A program made the position numbers and the translations under genes. From CAYVTV01 sp964526475 (lineage in GTDB: Bacteria; Bacteroidota; Bacteroidia; Bacteroidales; GCA-2748055), in the NCBI GenBank assembly GCA_964526475.1, contig CAZGKF010000001.1, forward strand, positions 1 to 64,000: DNA of 64,000 nt. The letters run 5' to 3'. How positions within the stretch are numbered: position 1 is the stretch's first letter; every line of letters starts with the position of its first letter. Below are positions 62,085 through 64,000 of this stretch, piece by piece. The notes beneath the pieces were generated by a model. It was not told the DNA's origin and did no database searches. It saw only the letters and a program-made list of their open reading frames with translations.

Positions 62085-63290
62085 TTATATATTACTGTTA
62101 TCCATTACATTAAGATATGCAGACATATCTTTCTCCCCTCTTCCCGACAAACATACAACAACCAGATCATCCTTACCCGCATTTAATTTCTCAAGAAAAG
62201 CAAGGGCATGAGAGGTTTCCAGTGCAGGGATAATACCTTCGAGTCTTGCAAGCTTAAATGCTGCATCAAGAGCTTCCTGATCAGTTACGCTTACATACTT
62301 TGCTCTGCCGGTTTTTGCCAGCCAGGCATGGAAAGGTCCTACTCCGGGATAATCAAGCCCGGCTGAGATAGAATAAGGTTCGGTTATCTGACCATCATCA
62401 TCCTGTAATAACAAAGTTTTGCTTCCATGAATAATCCCGGGGGATCCGGAACATATGGTGGCTGCAGTATTTCCGGTATCAATGCCCATGCCGGCTGCCT
62501 CAACACCAATCAGCTTAACATCTTCCCTGTCTAAATAATGAAAAAAAATTCCGGCAGCATTACTTCCCCCTCCAACGCAGGCAAGAATATAATCAGGATC
62601 TTCTCTTCCCTCTTTTTCCCGGAGCTGAAATATTAATTCAGCACTAATTACCGACTGGAATTTTGCCACAAGATCGGGGTAAGGATGAGGCCCTACAACA
62701 GAACCAATGATATAATAAGTGTCTTCAGGATTGCAAATCCAATCCCGCATTGCTTCATTTGTAGCATCCTTAAGTGTTTTGTTTCCCGAACATGCTGCAA
62801 TAACTTTAGCACCCAGCATTTCCATCCGTCGCACATTTGGTTCCTGTCGTTTCATATCCAGTTCACCCATATAAACGACACATTCTAATCCCATAAGTGC
62901 CGATACAGTAGCTGTGGCAACTCCATGCTGACCTGCTCCTGTTTCAGCAATAATACGGGTTTTCCCCATCCGTTTGGCTAAAAGTATCTGACCTATGGTG
63001 TTGTTTATTTTATGTGAACCAGTATGATTCAGGTCTTCCCTCTTAAGATAGACTCGCGTATTGAATATCTTGCTAAGTCTTTCTGCATAATACAGTGGTG
63101 AAGGTCTGCCCGCATAATCCCGAAGTAAGTTATGAAATTCAGACTGAAAGCTTTCAGATTCGATAATGTAATAATAATTCTTCCTTAACTCTTCAACATT
63201 ACTCCTTAACATCTCAGGTATATAGGCTCCCCCAAAATCGCCATAATAACCTTTGCTATCCGACAGATAGCTTTTTTCAATAATACGCAT
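62085..63290 (-). CDS. trpB: Tryptophan synthase beta subunit
   Basis: A 401-residue PLP enzyme that joins indole and serine. Typical start: 'DSKGYYGDFGGAYIPEMLRS' (FGG at the beginning). The PLP lysine is in 'REDLNHTGSHKINNTIGQIL'. Other motifs are 'AETGAGQHGVATATVSALMG' and the phosphate-binding CVGGGSNAAGIFFHYL. It forms the alpha2-beta2 complex with TrpA, whose gene follows 13 bp downstream. Confidence 0.97.
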   Translation of the reverse strand: MRIIEKSYLSDSKGYYGDFGGAYIPEMLRSNVEELRKNYYYIIESESFQSEFHNLLRDYAGRPSPLYYAERLSKIFNTRVYLKREDLNHTGSHKINNTIGQILLAKRMGKTRIIAETGAGQHGVATATVSALMGLECVVYMGELDMKRQEPNVRRMEMLGAKVIAACSGNKTLKDATNEAMRDWICNPEDTYYIIGSVVGPHPYPDLVAKFQSVISAELIFQLREKEGREDPDYILACVGGGSNAAGIFFHYLDREDVKLIGVEAAGMGIDTGNTAATICSGSPGIIHGSKTLLLQDDDGQITEPYSISAGLDYPGVGPFHAWLAKTGRAKYVSVTDQEALDAAFKLARLEGIIPALETSHALAFLEKLNAGKDDLVVVCLSGRGEKDMSAYLNVMDNSNI

Positions 63291-63351
63291 TCCTTTAATA
63301 ATTTTAAATTAAAACTGCCGAATCAAATATTTAATAAGATAGTATTTGTTT

Positions 63352-63975
63352 TTACTTCCTGACAGATTTCATAAAAAGTTTAACTATTTCAGTATCTTTC
63401 AATCCTGCTGAAATTTCAAACCGGCTGTTAATATCTACACCAGATAGGGACACTACAGATAATCCATTTATACTGGCTGAGTCTTCCGGACCAATTCCTC
63501 CACTAAGAAAAAACGGGTGTCCGAGATCATATTTTCTCAGCAAATTCCATTCAAATTTTCTTCCGGACCCACCATACTTTTCAGTTGGTGCATCGAAAAG
63601 GAAATAATCACAATAAGGAATATAAACAGACAGATCATTAAAGTTGAATTCATCGTCAATTCTGAAAGCTTTGATAATCTTTACCCCGGAAGATTTCAAT
63701 TCTCTGCATAGATCCGGACTCTCACTCCCGTGTAATTGCAGATAATCGAGTCCATATTTCCATTGTATCCCTGCAATCTCATACTCATCCTGATTTACAA
63801 AAACACCAGTCTTCTTTATTCTCTTAGGTATAACAGCCAGATCAGCTGGAGAAAGATAATTTCCAATATACCTTGGGGATACAGGATAAAAGTTAAAGCC
63901 TAAAAAGTCAGGTTTCAGTTTTACTAATTCCTGAAGGTTTTCTCTATATTTAATCCCACATATCTTAATCTTCAT
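63352..63975 (-). CDS. trpF: Phosphoribosylanthranilate isomerase
   Basis: A 207-residue TIM-barrel enzyme of tryptophan synthesis. The N-terminus MKIKICGIKYRENLQELVKL has the conserved catalytic Cys7 in KICGIK. The rest includes 'PDFLGFNFYPVSPRYIG', 'VFVNQDEYEIAGIQ', 'DYLQLHGSESPDLCREL', the catalytic Asp region 'YFLFDAPTEKYGGSGRKFEW' and 'SGVDINSRFEISAGLKD'. It precedes trpB by 61 bp. The upstream trp genes lie beyond the right edge of the window. Confidence 0.95.
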   Translation of the reverse strand: MKIKICGIKYRENLQELVKLKPDFLGFNFYPVSPRYIGNYLSPADLAVIPKRIKKTGVFVNQDEYEIAGIQWKYGLDYLQLHGSESPDLCRELKSSGVKIIKAFRIDDEFNFNDLSVYIPYCDYFLFDAPTEKYGGSGRKFEWNLLRKYDLGHPFFLSGGIGPEDSASINGLSVVSLSGVDINSRFEISAGLKDTEIVKLFMKSVRK

Positions 63976-64000
63976 TTGTATATAAATATTTGGATTCAGG

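Overview
The window reads as a chromosomal segment of a Bacteroidetes (Bacteroidota) bacterium, most likely in or near the Bacteroidales/Marinilabiliales. The evidence is a PorP/SprF protein, a gliding-motility-type (type B) C-terminal secretion domain, giant Ig-like/PPC-like surface proteins, and a promoter upstream of the HU gene that fits the Bacteroidetes pattern exactly (TTTG, 19 bp, TAnnTTTG). Shine-Dalgarno sites are mostly absent, AT content is high, and several secreted proteins belong to families typical of this phylum. A 2-oxoglutarate dehydrogenase (sucAB) and a proton-translocating transhydrogenase suggest respiratory metabolism. The species is not identifiable from the sequence alone.

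Layout. 1-3.9 kb: a transposase relic, then a large exported metallopeptidase-like/TolB-propeller/barrel protein, then an orphan promoter region. 3.9-8.7 kb: two Na+/solute symporters around a secreted sugar isomerase-like protein, plus a tiny two-helix membrane protein. 8.8-16.9 kb: an EamA exporter, M1 aminopeptidase, D-2-hydroxyacid dehydrogenase, GroES-like protein, patatin/Omp85 protein, a DUF362 relic and a DUF6599-like protein. 17-19 kb: a RAYT-type transposase carrying a repeat expansion and an in-frame REP-like palindrome, a 120-bp inverted repeat, tRNA-Ser(TGA), and HU. 19.2-31.9 kb: an orphan LytTR regulator with a class III aminotransferase, htpG, an AspC-like aminotransferase, mltG and murB (convergent), a GT4 glycosyltransferase, a MITE-like element, a thioredoxin-like protein and a TIP30-like oxidoreductase. 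31.9-40 kb: sucA-sucB followed by a decayed diaminopropionate ammonia-lyase fragment, a possibly frameshifted small secreted protein, and the three-gene pnt operon with a strong terminator. 40.2-55.2 kb: the most striking region, a 3917-residue surface protein without a secretion C-terminal domain (CTD), a small secreted protein, a CTD-bearing Ig-like protein and a PorP/SprF protein. 55.2-64 kb: glycosyltransferase and MsbA-like exporter, purB, an NfeD/ClpP-like membrane protease, and trpF-trpB-trpA, which continues past the right edge.

How the genes work together. The 40-55 kb cluster looks like a surface-adhesin module of the type IX secretion system (T9SS) in which the long repetitive part and the type B CTD lie on different polypeptides. 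It is the best candidate here for an under-described system. sucA-sucB, pntA1-pntA2-pntB and trpFBA are ordinary operons. Several gene remnants (transposase, DUF362, diaminopropionate lyase) and three kinds of palindromic intergenic element point to ongoing small-scale decay and mobile-repeat activity. All assignments are by reading motifs and family resemblance; no database search was run.
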